DNA of 48,835 nt, taken from the NCBI GenBank assembly GCA_944319945.1, contig CALUFN010000016.1, forward strand, positions 1-48,835. The letters are read 5' to 3'. Shown in pieces: positions 8,167 through 16,889 of this stretch (the stretch's first letter is position 1; each line of letters begins with the position of its first letter). The notes below the pieces were generated by a model, which was not told where the DNA came from, made no database searches, and saw only the letters and a list, made by a program, of their open reading frames with translations. A program made the position numbers and the translations under genes. Source of the DNA: an uncultured Prevotella sp. GTDB taxonomy: Bacteria; Bacteroidota; Bacteroidia; Bacteroidales; Bacteroidaceae.

Positions 8167-9551
8167 GACAAACCATCGTTTTGTAACAGTTGCTGCTCAT
8201 GTTCCATTATCTCGTGGAACGTTTTCTTCCTAAACACCGGCATCTCGTGGCCGTACCCCCATCCGTTCAGCTTGTTGTACACCAGCGCGCGGGGCAGATG
8301 GTTGGCAAGCGGGGCGAACTTAAGTGCCGTATCGTAAAGCGCAGGGTGGCCGAACAGGTATTTCATGCCCTTCGACATGGCCTTCTTCACGGGGTCGGCC
8401 TTGCCGAGCGAGTCGAGCTGCTGCCGCCAACGGTATATCTGTTCGGACAGGTTCACCTTGACGGGACACACGTTGTCGCACGAGCAGCACAGCGTGCAGG
8501 CGCTTACGTTGTCGGAGTATTCGGAGGCGTTCTTGAGCATTCCGAGGTTTATGCCGATAGGTCCGGGTATGAAATATGTGTACGAATAGCCTCCGCTGCG
8601 CCTGTACACGGGGCATGTGTTCATGCACGAACCGCAGCGTATGCACTTGAGCGTCTCCCAATGTCCGGGGTTGGCGATAATGTCGCTGCGGCCGTTGTCT
8701 ACGAGCACGATGTGCATCTCGCCGCCCGGCCGCGGCTTGCGGAAGTGCGATGTGAACGTAGTGGTGGGCTGGCCCGTGGCCGCGCGGCACAGCAGACGCT
8801 GGAACACGGCCAACGAGCGGTAGTCGGGTATCACCTTCTCCAAGCCCATCGCCACGATGTGCAGCTTGGGCACGGAGGTCGACATGTCGGCGTTGCCCTC
8901 GTTGGTGCACACCACCACGTCGCCCGTCTCGGCCACGCCGAAGTTGGCGCCGGTCATGCCCGCGCCCGCCGTTACGAACTCGTTGCGCAGGCTGAGGCGT
9001 GCTTGGTATGTCAGGTAGGTAGGGTCATAGTTGCCCTTCTCGCTGCCGAGTTTCTCCTCGAACAGGCGGCCCACCTCTTCCTGCTTTATGTGTACGGCAG
9101 GCACCACTATGTGGCACGGCTTCTTGTGCATAAGTTGCAGGATGCGTTCGCCCAAGTCAGTCTCGACGACGTCTATGCCGTGGCTCTCAAGATAGGGGTT
9201 CATGCCGCACTCCTCGGTCAGCATCGACTTGCTCTTAACGAGCTTGCTTACGCCCCGCTCCGTGAGAATCGACAATACGATAGAGTTAAACTCGGCTGCG
9301 TCTTTTGCCCAATGCACCTTCACGCCGTTGCGTTCGGCACTGTCGGCGAACCGTTCGAGATACTCGTCGAGATGCGTCACGGTGTGTCGCTTTATGGCGC
9401 TTGCCGCGTCGCGCAGTTGCTCCCACTCGTCAAGGCTCATGGCCATGTCGTCGCGCTTGGCGCGGAGCGACCAGAAAGTATCGTCGTGCCAGGCTGCGTT
9501 CTTGTTGGTTTCAAGGAACTTTTGGGCTGCTTTTGAATGTAATGTACTCAT
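8163..9551 (-). CDS. lutB: Lactate utilisation iron-sulfur protein B
   Basis: The 462-residue protein has an N-terminal LUD domain and a C-terminal part with two 4Fe-4S motifs, CIRCGSCMNTCP (about 301-312) and CTLCCSCDNVCP (about 349-360). This is the classic LutB/YkgF layout. It is thought to carry electrons between the lactate-oxidising site and the acceptor. It overlaps lutA by the ATGA at 9548-9551 and lutC in the same way. No missing residues were seen. Confidence 0.95.
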   Translation of the reverse strand: MSTLHSKAAQKFLETNKNAAWHDDTFWSLRAKRDDMAMSLDEWEQLRDAASAIKRHTVTHLDEYLERFADSAERNGVKVHWAKDAAEFNSIVLSILTERGVSKLVKSKSMLTEECGMNPYLESHGIDVVETDLGERILQLMHKKPCHIVVPAVHIKQEEVGRLFEEKLGSEKGNYDPTYLTYQARLSLRNEFVTAGAGMTGANFGVAETGDVVVCTNEGNADMSTSVPKLHIVAMGLEKVIPDYRSLAVFQRLLCRAATGQPTTTFTSHFRKPRPGGEMHIVLVDNGRSDIIANPGHWETLKCIRCGSCMNTCPVYRRSGGYSYTYFIPGPIGINLGMLKNASEYSDNVSACTLCCSCDNVCPVKVNLSEQIYRWRQQLDSLGKADPVKKAMSKGMKYLFGHPALYDTALKFAPLANHLPRALVYNKLNGWGYGHEMPVFRKKTFHEIMEHEQQLLQNDGLS

Positions 9552-10285
9552 AATCCGGCCGCTAATATTTGTACAACGTGAATGAACTTGATGTCTTTAC
9601 CGAGGCGCTTGGCCACTCCTTCGAGATGCATCAGGCACGAACTGTCAGGTCCCGTCACGTATTCGGCGCCCGTGGCCATGTGCCTTGCCAACTTGTCGGC
9701 ACCCATGCGGGCCGACACCGCAGGCTCTTCTATCGAGAACATGCCGCCGAAGCCGCAGCATTCGTCAACGCGCTCAGGCTCGACAACGGTCACCCCGTCG
9801 ACAAGCGCGAGCAGATCCTTTATCTTATTGTAGCGCGGAATGTTGCGTTCGCTCGGAGACGAGAGACCCAGCTCGCGCACTCCATGACACGAGTTGTGCA
9901 GGCTCACCTTGTGGGGAAACCTGCCCGGCAGCGACTTAACTTTCAATACGTCATGCAGAAACTCGCATACGTCCATCGTCCTCTCAGCCGCCTCACACCG
10001 CCGCTTGCCTTCCAGCAGGCGCGGGTAGTTGAGCCTTACGAAGGCGGCGCAGCTCGCCGAGGGGGCCACAACGTAGTCGAAGCCATTGAACATGTCGTCG
10101 AAGCGGGTGGCCAGCGGCACGGCCTTGCTCTCAAACCCGGCGTTGGCCATCGGCTGGCCGCAGCACGTCTGGTGCATGGGATAGGTAACGTCTACCTGCA
10201 AATGCTTAAGCAGCTTGTATGCCGCGACGCCCACTTCAGGATAAAGGGCGTCGACATAGCAGGGAATAAAAAGTCCTATTTTCAT
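9548..10285 (-). CDS. lutA: Lactate utilisation protein A (CCG-domain oxidoreductase)
   Basis: The 245-residue protein has two cysteine-rich CCG-type modules: HQTCCGQP with SASCAAF in the first half, NSCHG with DECCGFGG and DSSCLMH in the second. This is the LutA/YkgE and GlpC/HdrB-type fold that holds an unusual iron-sulfur cluster. It is the first gene of the lut operon, with a promoter at 10334-10341 and array R3 about 180 bases upstream. No regulator of the LutR type lies nearby. Confidence 0.95.
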   Translation of the reverse strand: MKIGLFIPCYVDALYPEVGVAAYKLLKHLQVDVTYPMHQTCCGQPMANAGFESKAVPLATRFDDMFNGFDYVVAPSASCAAFVRLNYPRLLEGKRRCEAAERTMDVCEFLHDVLKVKSLPGRFPHKVSLHNSCHGVRELGLSSPSERNIPRYNKIKDLLALVDGVTVVEPERVDECCGFGGMFSIEEPAVSARMGADKLARHMATGAEYVTGPDSSCLMHLEGVAKRLGKDIKFIHVVQILAAGL

Positions 10286-10333
10286 AATGATTATAAACTC
10301 TTACGGCGTGGCAACACGAAGGCCGCCACGCTG

Positions 10334-10341
10334 CAAAAGTA
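10334..10341 (-). promoter_or_regulatory. Bacteroidota promoter for lutABC
   Basis: The minus strand reads TACTTTTG followed by C, with TTG about 21 bases upstream. The implied leader is about 45 bases. Confidence 0.65.
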
Positions 10342-10463
10342 CAAAATAACGGTGAAAGACAATGCTTTAGCCTGAAAAACTTGCGGTATAAATTGCGTAA
10401 ACGTAAGTACCGCAGGATTAGGCGGTTAAAAACAAAACGGCCGAAGCAAAAACACGGACAAAC

Positions 10464-10500
10464 AAAAGGCGGTAAATTGCGATGCAATTTGCCGCCTTTC
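10464..10500 (-). terminator. Terminator downstream of cmk, in phase with array R3
   Basis: AAAGGCGGTAAATTGC and GCAATTTGCCGCCTTT form a 16-bp stem with a 3-base loop and one G-T/G-U position. In the direction of cmk transcription it is followed by TTTTGTTTG, as in an intrinsic terminator. Its two arms start with AAAAGGCGG and end with GCCGCCTTT, 22 nt apart and in phase with the two downstream units. Confidence 0.75.
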
Positions 10501-10544
10501 AGCGTGTAAAAGGTTACCTTTCACAAGGCGGAAGGTAACCTTTT
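10464..10544. repeat. 22-nt dyad array R3 (4 positions)
   Basis: Cores GGCGGTA (10468), TGCCGCC (10490), GGTTACC (10512) and GGTAACC (10534) are at exact 22-nt steps; the first two are the arms of the cmk terminator. TGTAAAAGGTTACCTT pairs perfectly with AAGGTAACCTTTTACA. The array lies between the cmk stop and the lutA promoter. Confidence 0.88.
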
Positions 10545-10553
10545 ACAAATGCG

Positions 10554-11246
10554 TCAATCGCCAGCCGCGCGCCTATACTGCTCCATGAGCCACGCCTTCT
10601 GCCCTGCAATCGTCATCTGGCTGTTGTCAAGCTCTACGGCGTCGGCCGCCTTTCGCAACGGAGACACTTCGCGGTGGGAGTCTATATAGTCGCGCTCCTT
10701 AACGTTTCTGAGTATCTCGTCATAGTCAGCCTCCATGCCTTTGGCCTTCAGCTCGTCGTAACGCCGCTTGGCGCGAACCTCGGCCGACGCCGTGACGAAC
10801 ACCTTCAGCTCGGCGTCGGGAAACACCGTGGTGCCTATGTCGCGGCCGTCCATCACCACGCCCTTGTCCTTGCCCATGGCCTGCTGCTGCCTTACGAGCG
10901 CCTCGCGCACGAAAGGCAGGGCCGCCACGGGGCTTACCTTATCCGACACCGCTATCGTGCGGATGTCGTTCTCTACGAGTTCGCCGTTGAGGTAAGTGTC
11001 GGGGCGGCCCGCCGCCTCGTTAAACCTGAACGAGACAACGATGTCATCCATACGCGCCTTAAGCCTTTCGGCGTCGATCGTTCCGTCGTCGCCGAACATG
11101 CCGTTGCGCATGGCGTACAGCGTTACGGCGCGGTACATCGCGCCCGTGTCTACGTAAACGTAGCCTATCTCGCGTGCGAGATCCTTTGCCATTGTGCTTT
11201 TTCCGCACGACGAATAACCGTCGATTGCTATCGTAATCTTTCTCAT
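10554..11246 (-). CDS. cmk: Cytidylate kinase
   Basis: Phosphorylates CMP and dCMP. The 230-residue protein starts [18 protein letters not shown], a P-loop of the CMP-kinase type, followed by [12 protein letters not shown] (the nucleoside-binding DTGAMYR motif), [19 protein letters not shown] and the lid region with [17 protein letters not shown]. Length is normal. It lies 111 bases after porQ on the same strand, with hairpin 11276-11347 between, and ends in a terminator built from 22-nt units. Confidence 0.96.
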   Translation of the reverse strand: MRKITIAIDGYSSCGKSTMAKDLAREIGYVYVDTGAMYRAVTLYAMRNGMFGDDGTIDAERLKARMDDIVVSFRFNEAAGRPDTYLNGELVENDIRTIAVSDKVSPVAALPFVREALVRQQQAMGKDKGVVMDGRDIGTTVFPDAELKVFVTASAEVRAKRRYDELKAKGMEADYDEILRNVKERDYIDSHREVSPLRKAADAVELDNSQMTIAGQKAWLMEQYRRAAGD

Positions 11247-11275
11247 CTTTATTTATTTTTTAAGATTTAAGTACG

Positions 11276-11347
11276 GCAGACAAGTGACTGGCTGACAAGC
11301 AGACGAGTCGCTAGCCCTTATCACTTGTCTGCTCGTCACTTGTCTGC
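11276..11347 (-). repeat. Inverted repeat between porQ and cmk
   Basis: GCAGACAAGTGAC (11276-11288) pairs with GTCACTTGTCTGC (11335-11347). A further partial copy, TATCACTTGTCTGC, lies inside. It starts a few bases after the porQ stop and may end part of the transcripts before cmk. Confidence 0.6.
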
Positions 11348-11357
11348 TATTAAATAA

Positions 11358-12305
11358 TTACAAACTATAGCTTACGTTCACAAGAAGCGAACTTGAAGAC
11401 ACGTGATACTTACCGTAAGCCAGCTGCAACTTGAAACGCTCAAGCTGCAATCCGCCGCCGAACGAAAGCCCCGCCATGTGGTTGCTCTCGTCGTCGGTGC
11501 CGCGCAGCAGCGTCATCTCGTCGGCCCGCCTGAAGTTGTAACCGGCCGCAACGTAAAACTGCTGCGAGAGTATGATGTCGACGCCGGCCACAAGGTGGTT
11601 CATGAACTTAGTGTCCCAATCGTTCAGGCCGACCAACGTAAGCGACACCCTGAACGGCAAGGCTGCGAAGCGCTTGCTTACTCCGGCCTGCACGTCGAGC
11701 GGCATTTTCTCATACTCGTTGTCATAAGCCTTAAGCTGTCCGCCGAGGTTTTTAGCGACGAGCGAGACCGACCACTCGCGGTCAGGGTCGTAATAATTCA
11801 GTCCCAAGTCCACTCCTACGGCCCACGAACTGTAACAGCCTATGTAAGAGTTTATCACTTTAGCCGTGATGCCTCCTACTATCCTGTCGCCGAGGATGTA
11901 GCTGAACACTCCGCTAAGGGCTATATCCTTAGCCGAAAACTCGCCCGTCTGCACGTTGTTTTGGTCCACCTCCTTCATCTTGCCGTAGTCCATGTATTGC
12001 GCCATGACCGCCACCGAGGCTTTCTGCTTTATTATCCTGTTAAACGACGCGCTCGCCGTGGTGGCCCCGGCCATGTAAGTCATGAAGTTAAGATTGATGC
12101 TCTTATCGCTTACCGAAGAGAGAAGGGCCGGATTGCTGAAAGCCAACGAGGGGTCGTCTTCTATTATCGTAACATTGTCTCCGCCGAGAGCCGCCGCGTG
12201 GGCGCTGATTGGAACACGCAAGAAATTATAAGCCGTTTGGCTTTCCTGCGAATAACAAGCAATAACAATAAGCGCCAGCAGAAGCGAAAAAACGGTTTTT
12301 TTCAT
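11358..12305 (-). CDS. porQ: PorQ-like outer-membrane protein
   Basis: The 315-residue protein has a signal peptide (MKKTVFSLLLALIVIACYSQ), then NFLRVPISAHAAALGG and DDPSLAFSNPALLSS, the start of the PorQ family, followed by alternating beta strands of a predicted outer-membrane barrel ending in LLVNVSYSL. PorQ is associated with the type IX secretion system in species that have one. No other T9SS gene is in the window, so its role here cannot be judged. Adjacency to cmk is common in Bacteroidota. The promoter is at 12327-12334. Confidence 0.85.
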   Translation of the reverse strand: MKKTVFSLLLALIVIACYSQESQTAYNFLRVPISAHAAALGGDNVTIIEDDPSLAFSNPALLSSVSDKSINLNFMTYMAGATTASASFNRIIKQKASVAVMAQYMDYGKMKEVDQNNVQTGEFSAKDIALSGVFSYILGDRIVGGITAKVINSYIGCYSSWAVGVDLGLNYYDPDREWSVSLVAKNLGGQLKAYDNEYEKMPLDVQAGVSKRFAALPFRVSLTLVGLNDWDTKFMNHLVAGVDIILSQQFYVAAGYNFRRADEMTLLRGTDDESNHMAGLSFGGGLQLERFKLQLAYGKYHVSSSSLLVNVSYSL

Positions 12306-12326
12306 TTAAATCTGTTATTTTTACGG

Positions 12327-12334
12327 CAAAGATA
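12327..12334 (-). promoter_or_regulatory. Promoter for porQ-cmk
   Basis: The minus strand reads TATCTTTG followed by C, 22 bases upstream of the porQ start, giving a short leader. It is back to back with the promoter at 12357-12364. Confidence 0.65.
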
Positions 12335-12356
12335 CATCTTTTTAAAATATCTGAGT

Positions 12357-12364
12357 TACTTTTG
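12357..12364 (+). promoter_or_regulatory. Promoter for the TonB-like gene
   Basis: TACTTTTG followed by C, 100 bases before the GTG start at 12465. It is divergent with the porQ promoter; the two -7 boxes are only 22 bases apart, so they must share -33 sequence. Confidence 0.6.
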
Positions 12365-12464
12365 CATTGCGAAAGATGTCTTGCACGCCTGTTTTTGATT
12401 ATAACGCAGAAAACGGCGAATTAGTATGTAACGGATTTAAAGGTATAAATCATCATCACGGTAA

Positions 12465-13187
12465 GTGGACGTAAAAAAATCATATAATGCCGACTTGGAC
12501 AACAAACGCGCGTCCGGCTTCCTGATAGGTCTCGTGGTAGTTTTGTCGTTGTTTCTCGCCGCACTCGAGTTTACGACACGGAGCACCGTGCCTGAAGCAG
12601 ACGACGACATACTCGACGACATAGCCCAAGACGTGGAGATGACGCCCGTAATACACCACGACGACATGGTGGCCGCAACGTCCGCCGGACAGGCAAAGGC
12701 TGCGGCTGAGAAGCTGAACATAGTGGACAAACGCACCGACGACGCGCCCGAAGACTCTCGGCTGCTCGACATTAAGGGCCTGCCCGACCTGCTCGGAGTG
12801 GGCGTGGGAGGTGTTACCGACATCGCCAACACCCCGATATCGCTGGTAGACGCAGACACGACCGACGACAACCCGCTGAACTTCCAGGTGGTGGAGCAAC
12901 TGCCTGAATTTCCGGGCGGCATGACGGAATTTGTGAAATGGCTTACGAAAAACCTGAAATACCCTACCACTGCGCAACGGCTGAAACGGCAGGGCACCGT
13001 GCTCGTGTCGTTCATCATCAACAAGGACGGCAGCACGAGCGACTACAAGGTAGTAAAGTCGGCAAACGCAGACTTAGACCTCGAAGCCCTGAGAGTGCTC
13101 AAGAAGATGCCGAAATGGAAACCCGGGGAAGACAAGGGCAAGCCCTGCCGCACGTATTTCTGCATACCAATAGTTTTCAAATTATAA
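12465..13187 (+). CDS. TonB family energy transducer (GTG start)
   Basis: The 240-residue protein has a short cytoplasmic tail (DVKKSYNADLDNKR), one membrane segment at about 17-37, an acidic Asp/Ala-rich periplasmic spacer instead of the Pro-rich spacer of enterobacterial TonB, and a C-terminal TonB domain with EQLPEFPGGMTEFVKWL, GTVLVSFIINKDGS and KMPKWKPGEDKGKP. It would transmit proton-motive force from ExbB/ExbD to TonB-dependent transporters such as the SusC in this window. GTG at 12465 is chosen because the conserved tail begins there and no ATG is in frame nearby. The polyprenyl synthase gene follows 35 bases on. Confidence 0.88.
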   Translation: MDVKKSYNADLDNKRASGFLIGLVVVLSLFLAALEFTTRSTVPEADDDILDDIAQDVEMTPVIHHDDMVAATSAGQAKAAAEKLNIVDKRTDDAPEDSRLLDIKGLPDLLGVGVGGVTDIANTPISLVDADTTDDNPLNFQVVEQLPEFPGGMTEFVKWLTKNLKYPTTAQRLKRQGTVLVSFIINKDGSTSDYKVVKSANADLDLEALRVLKKMPKWKPGEDKGKPCRTYFCIPIVFKL

Positions 13188-13222
13188 CCTAACAACCAAC
13201 ATCTACAAAACTCTGAACCATT

Positions 13223-14197
13223 ATGCTGACAGCAAAAGAAATCCTCGAGAAAATAAACTCGTATATCGAAAACCTGCCTTACACGCGTAAGCCGCAGAGC
13301 CTGTACGAGCCGGTAAGATACGTATTGTCAATGGGAGGCAAGCGCATCAGGCCGTCGCTGATGCTCATGGCGTACAACATGTTTAAGGACGACCCTGAGA
13401 GCATCCTGCCCACCGCATGCGCCATCGAGACATACCATAACTACACACTGCTGCACGACGACCTGATGGACAACGCCGAAATGAGGCGCGGCATGCCCAC
13501 CGTGCACGTAAAATGGGACGCAAACACGGCCATCCTTTCGGGCGACAGCATGCTCGTGCTGGCTTTCCAGCGCATGATGCAATGCAACGAGAACAAGCTC
13601 AAACCCGTGCTTGAGCTGTTTACGGAGACTTCTCTCGAAATAGGGGAAGGACAACAGTACGACATGGACTTCGAGACGCGCACCGACGTGACCGAAGACG
13701 AATACATAGAGATGATACGCCTGAAGACGAGCGTCTTGCTCGCATGCGCGCTTAAGATCGGCGCAATACTCGCCGACGCGCCCGACGCAGACGCCGACAA
13801 CCTGTATAAGTTCGGCGAGCAGATGGGCCTGGCCTTCCAGCTGCAAGACGACTATCTCGACGTTTACGGCGACCCGGCCGTGTTCGGCAAGGCCATAGGC
13901 GGCGACATACTCTGCAACAAGAAGACATACATGCTGATCAACGCCTTCAACCGCGCCGACGAAAGCCGGCGCGACGAACTATTGAAATGGGTGACGGCAG
14001 AAAAGTTCGACCCCAAAGAGAAAATCGCCACAGTCACCGATATATATAATAAGGTGGGCATCAAGCGTCTTGCCGAAGAGAAAATAGAATATTACTTCGC
14101 CCAAAGCCGAAAATATCTTGCCGCCATCAAGGTGGACGACGAACGCAAAGCCGTACTTACCGACTACACGGACCAAATGATGAGAAGGGAAAAATAA
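13223..14197 (+). CDS. Polyprenyl diphosphate synthase
   Basis: A trans-isoprenyl diphosphate synthase of 324 residues that condenses isopentenyl diphosphate with allylic diphosphates. It shows GGKRIRP, the first aspartate-rich motif DDLMD followed by NAEMRRG, and the second motif DDYLD. DDLMD has no two-residue insertion, and a Tyr lies five residues before it; this suggests a C15-C20 product, as an inference only. It probably forms a unit with the TonB-like gene before it. A TTAAGA-type hairpin follows its stop. Confidence 0.92.
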   Translation: MLTAKEILEKINSYIENLPYTRKPQSLYEPVRYVLSMGGKRIRPSLMLMAYNMFKDDPESILPTACAIETYHNYTLLHDDLMDNAEMRRGMPTVHVKWDANTAILSGDSMLVLAFQRMMQCNENKLKPVLELFTETSLEIGEGQQYDMDFETRTDVTEDEYIEMIRLKTSVLLACALKIGAILADAPDADADNLYKFGEQMGLAFQLQDDYLDVYGDPAVFGKAIGGDILCNKKTYMLINAFNRADESRRDELLKWVTAEKFDPKEKIATVTDIYNKVGIKRLAEEKIEYYFAQSRKYLAAIKVDDERKAVLTDYTDQMMRREK

Positions 14198-14200
14198 TTG

Positions 14201-14266
14201 AATTAAGAGTTAAGAATTAAGAATACATGCTTTGTTACGCTTGACATATTTTCTTAACTCTTAATT
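14201..14266. repeat. TTAAGA-family hairpin after the polyprenyl synthase gene
   Basis: AATTAAGAGTTAAGAA (14201-14216) pairs perfectly with TTCTTAACTCTTAATT (14251-14266). There is no T-run after it and the next gene starts 12 bases later in the same direction, so it may act on mRNA rather than end transcription. Confidence 0.7.
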
Positions 14267-14277
14267 AAAAGAATGAG

Positions 14278-14976
14278 ATGCCTTACAGACGATTACCTAA
14301 AACCGACGCCGCACGGCTACGAGCACTGAAAACCGTGCTCGACAACAACGAGGTCTACACTGCCCGCAACAGGTTTATCAGTTGGGATACCATCAACAGG
14401 GCCCAACCGGCCTACGACCGGCTGCTCACCGCTGCGGAACAATACCGCGTGTCTTACTCGGCACAACTGAGAGGCACGGGCAAAACGGACAAGCTGCAGC
14501 ACAACGCGACTATGTACGTAAGCCATTTCCTGCAAGTGTTGATGATGTCGGTGGAGCGCGGGGAAATAAGGAAATCAGCCCTCAAGCTATACGGACTGGA
14601 CGATGACGCGACCACACTGCCTAACCTGAAGAGCGCAAGCAGCTTGCTGAAATGGGGTTACTCGGCCGTAGAAGGAGAGAAAGCCCGAGTAAAGGAAGGC
14701 GGACGACCGATATACAACCCTACGATAAGCATGGTAAGCACGCATCTCGAAATATTCAAAAACAACTACGAGCAGCAGAGACGCCTGCAAGAGCGCACGG
14801 CAAAGGCCCTCGACAGCCTGAAGCAGATACGTCCGGAAGTGGACAGCGTGCTGCTTGACCTTTGGAATCAGATAGAAGACAACTTCAAAGACGAACCTTC
14901 GGAAAAACGACTGGAAGAATGCAGAAGGTTCGGCGTGATATACTATTATCGGAAAAACGAAAACAAGCAAGAGTAA
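14278..14976 (+). CDS. Conserved-looking protein of unknown function
   Basis: The 232-residue soluble, basic protein has no signal peptide or membrane segment and I do not recognise a domain. It is predicted mostly helical: an N-terminal stretch LPKTDAARLRALKTVLDN, a middle stretch TMYVSHFLQVLMMSVERGEI and a C-terminal charged helix with QIRPEVDSVLLDLWNQIEDN, ending with FGVIYYYRKNE. Base and codon use match the neighbours, so it looks native. It lies 18 bases before the TatD gene and is probably co-transcribed with it. A function cannot be given. Confidence 0.8.
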   Translation: MPYRRLPKTDAARLRALKTVLDNNEVYTARNRFISWDTINRAQPAYDRLLTAAEQYRVSYSAQLRGTGKTDKLQHNATMYVSHFLQVLMMSVERGEIRKSALKLYGLDDDATTLPNLKSASSLLKWGYSAVEGEKARVKEGGRPIYNPTISMVSTHLEIFKNNYEQQRRLQERTAKALDSLKQIRPEVDSVLLDLWNQIEDNFKDEPSEKRLEECRRFGVIYYYRKNENKQE

Positions 14977-14994
14977 CAACAAAAGACTAAGGAC

Positions 14995-15780
14995 ATGCTT
15001 TTCATCGACACACACACACATCTTGACGGCCACGAGTTTGACGACGACCGCGACGAAGTGATATCACGGGCTAAAGCCGCAGGAGTAAGCAAAGTCTTCA
15101 TCCCCGCCGTCGACCTGCCTTCGGTAGACACCGTGCTGGCCGCGTGCGGCCGATATCCAGGCTACGCATACCCCATGATAGGGCTTCATCCCGAAGAAGT
15201 GAAAGCTGACTGGCCCGACGTGCTCGCACGAATGAGAAGCAGGCTTGAAGCCCCGGGACACCCGTTCATAGCAATAGGCGAAGTGGGATTGGACTATTTT
15301 TGGAGCCGCGAATACGAAAAAGAACAACTCTGCGCATTTGAAGAGCAATTAAAATGGTCGATAGAGTTCGGCTTGCCACTGATGATACACTGCCGCAAGG
15401 CACAAAACGAAATGGTAAACCTCATGCGGCATTACGCCGACGAGCTGCCGGGCGGAGTGTTCCACTGCTTTACCGGCAACAGTAAAGAGGCCGAAGAACT
15501 ATTACGGTTTGACAAGTTCGTATTAGGCATAGGTGGCGTACTGACGTTCAAGAAGTCGCACCTGCCCGAAGTGCTTCCGGCTAACGTGCCGCTTTCACGC
15601 ATAGTAATCGAGACAGACTCACCCTACATGGCCCCGGTGCCGATGCGAGGCAAGCGTAACGAAAGTGCCTACGCCCTGTACGTGCTGCAACGTCTTGCAG
15701 AATGTTACGACGTGGACGAAAATGAAATAGCCGATGCCACCAACCATAACGTAATGCGCATATTCGGCGGCAGGATATGA
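14995..15780 (+). CDS. TatD family deoxyribonuclease
   Basis: A metal-dependent hydrolase of 261 residues with a TIM-barrel layout. The metal ligands are visible in order: DTHTHLD at the N-terminus, GEVGLDYFW (Glu), MIHCRKA (His), VFHCFTGN (His) and ETDSPYMAP (Asp), with the family ending MRGKRNESAY. TatD proteins act as 3'-5' exonucleases or DNA-repair nucleases. Length is normal. It follows the unknown gene at 14278 by 18 bases; tRNA-Ser begins 125 bases later with its own promoter. Confidence 0.94.
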   Translation: MLFIDTHTHLDGHEFDDDRDEVISRAKAAGVSKVFIPAVDLPSVDTVLAACGRYPGYAYPMIGLHPEEVKADWPDVLARMRSRLEAPGHPFIAIGEVGLDYFWSREYEKEQLCAFEEQLKWSIEFGLPLMIHCRKAQNEMVNLMRHYADELPGGVFHCFTGNSKEAEELLRFDKFVLGIGGVLTFKKSHLPEVLPANVPLSRIVIETDSPYMAPVPMRGKRNESAYALYVLQRLAECYDVDENEIADATNHNVMRIFGGRI

Positions 15781-15865
15781 CAACATCAGACTGTGAAAAT
15801 ACGAAAAAAAGAAGCGGCAAAGTAAAAAAGATGTGATTTTATTCTTGAAATAAGCGGAAAAAGAA

Positions 15866-15873
15866 TAATTTTG
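15866..15873 (+). promoter_or_regulatory. Promoter for tRNA-Ser and probably exbB
   Basis: TAATTTTG followed by C, with TTG 21 bases upstream. It lies 32 bases before the tRNA. No other TAnnTTTG box exists between the tRNA and exbB. Confidence 0.65.
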
Positions 15874-15905
15874 CAAGCCGTAAGTCATAATGCCACATAG
15901 TTAAT

Positions 15906-15993
15906 GGAAAGATGCTCGAGTGGCTTAAGAGGCACGCCTGGAAAGCGTGTATACGCCAAAAGCGTATCGGGGGTTCGAATCCCCCTCTTTCCG
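15906..15993 (+). tRNA. tRNA-Ser (anticodon GGA)
   Basis: The acceptor arms GGAAAGA and TCTTTCC pair over 7 bp. The anticodon arm CACGC-CTGGAAA-GCGTG gives GGA. There is a long variable arm (TACGCC...AGCGTA), as expected of class II tRNA-Ser, and a T arm GGGGG-TTCGAAT-CCCCC. CCA is not encoded. The exbB start codon lies 23 bases after it with no terminator between. Confidence 0.95.
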
Positions 15994-16016
15994 CTGACAT
16001 TTTAATCCTTTAGGAT

Positions 16017-16889
16017 ATGAACAACCTCATTGCAAAGATTGCAATAACCACGTTCCTCGTATTTACTCAATGTATTTATGGCTCGGCGCAAGACACCCGC
16101 GAACAGGCAAACGCCACGACGGAGACCGTAGCCGCTGCGGACGATGCCCAAGCCGTAGAAGCCGCCGACACATCGGCCGTATCAGCAATGGCTGACTCAC
16201 TTGACATGTATGCAAGCGAATCGCCCGACTCTACAATGACGCCGGTGGAGAGCGTCGGTTTCCACAAGATGTTGAAAGCTAAATACATAGAGGGCAGTGC
16301 CGGCTTCATGTCGTTCGTGGCACTTGCTTTGGTGTTAGGCTTGGCATTCTGCATCGAACGCATCATTTACCTGACATTATCTGAGATCAACGCAAAGAAA
16401 CTAATGGCAGATCTCGAAAGCCAGATAATGGAAGGAGACATCGAAGGAGCCAAGAACGTATGCAGAGAGACACGCGGCCCCGTGGCCTCGATTTGCTATC
16501 AGGGCCTTTCACGCATCGACGAGTCGATGGAAGACATCGAACGCAGCATAACGGCATACGGCACGGTGCAGGCGGCAAACCTCGAGAAAGGATGCTCATG
16601 GATTACGCTATTCATCGCTATGGCGCCGTCGTTGGGATTCCTCGGCACCGTGATCGGCATGGTAATGGCGTTCGAGCAGATACAACAAGCAGGCGACATC
16701 AGCCCAACCATTGTAGCAGCCGGAATGAAAGTGGCGCTGATAACGACTATTTTCGGACTCATAGCTGCCCTTATCCTGCAAGTGTTCTACAACTATATTC
16801 TCTCTAAAATAGAGCACATCACGAGCCAAATGGAAGAATCGGCCATAACCCTTTTGGACATAATAATGAAATATAAGCTGACACGATGA
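16017..16889 (+). CDS. exbB: MotA/TolQ/ExbB proton channel protein
   Basis: Forms the pentameric inner-membrane proton channel that powers TonB. The 290-residue protein has a cleavable signal peptide (MNNLIAKIAITTFLVF...GSAQ), an Ala/Thr/Asp-rich periplasmic extension to about residue 80, a first membrane segment around 100-120, a cytoplasmic domain, and two C-terminal segments with the family motif APSLGFLGTVIGMVMAFE and VALITTIFGLIAALILQVF. The N-terminal extension is usual for ExbB of Bacteroidota. It overlaps the next gene by 4 bases and appears to be read from the tRNA-Ser promoter. Confidence 0.94.
   Translation: MNNLIAKIAITTFLVFTQCIYGSAQDTREQANATTETVAAADDAQAVEAADTSAVSAMADSLDMYASESPDSTMTPVESVGFHKMLKAKYIEGSAGFMSFVALALVLGLAFCIERIIYLTLSEINAKKLMADLESQIMEGDIEGAKNVCRETRGPVASICYQGLSRIDESMEDIERSITAYGTVQAANLEKGCSWITLFIAMAPSLGFLGTVIGMVMAFEQIQQAGDISPTIVAAGMKVALITTIFGLIAALILQVFYNYILSKIEHITSQMEESAITLLDIIMKYKLTR

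Noticed and set aside
8190-9536. 448-codon open frame opposite lutB
   Set aside because: Shadow frame; lutB has complete iron-sulfur motifs and overlaps its operon neighbours correctly.
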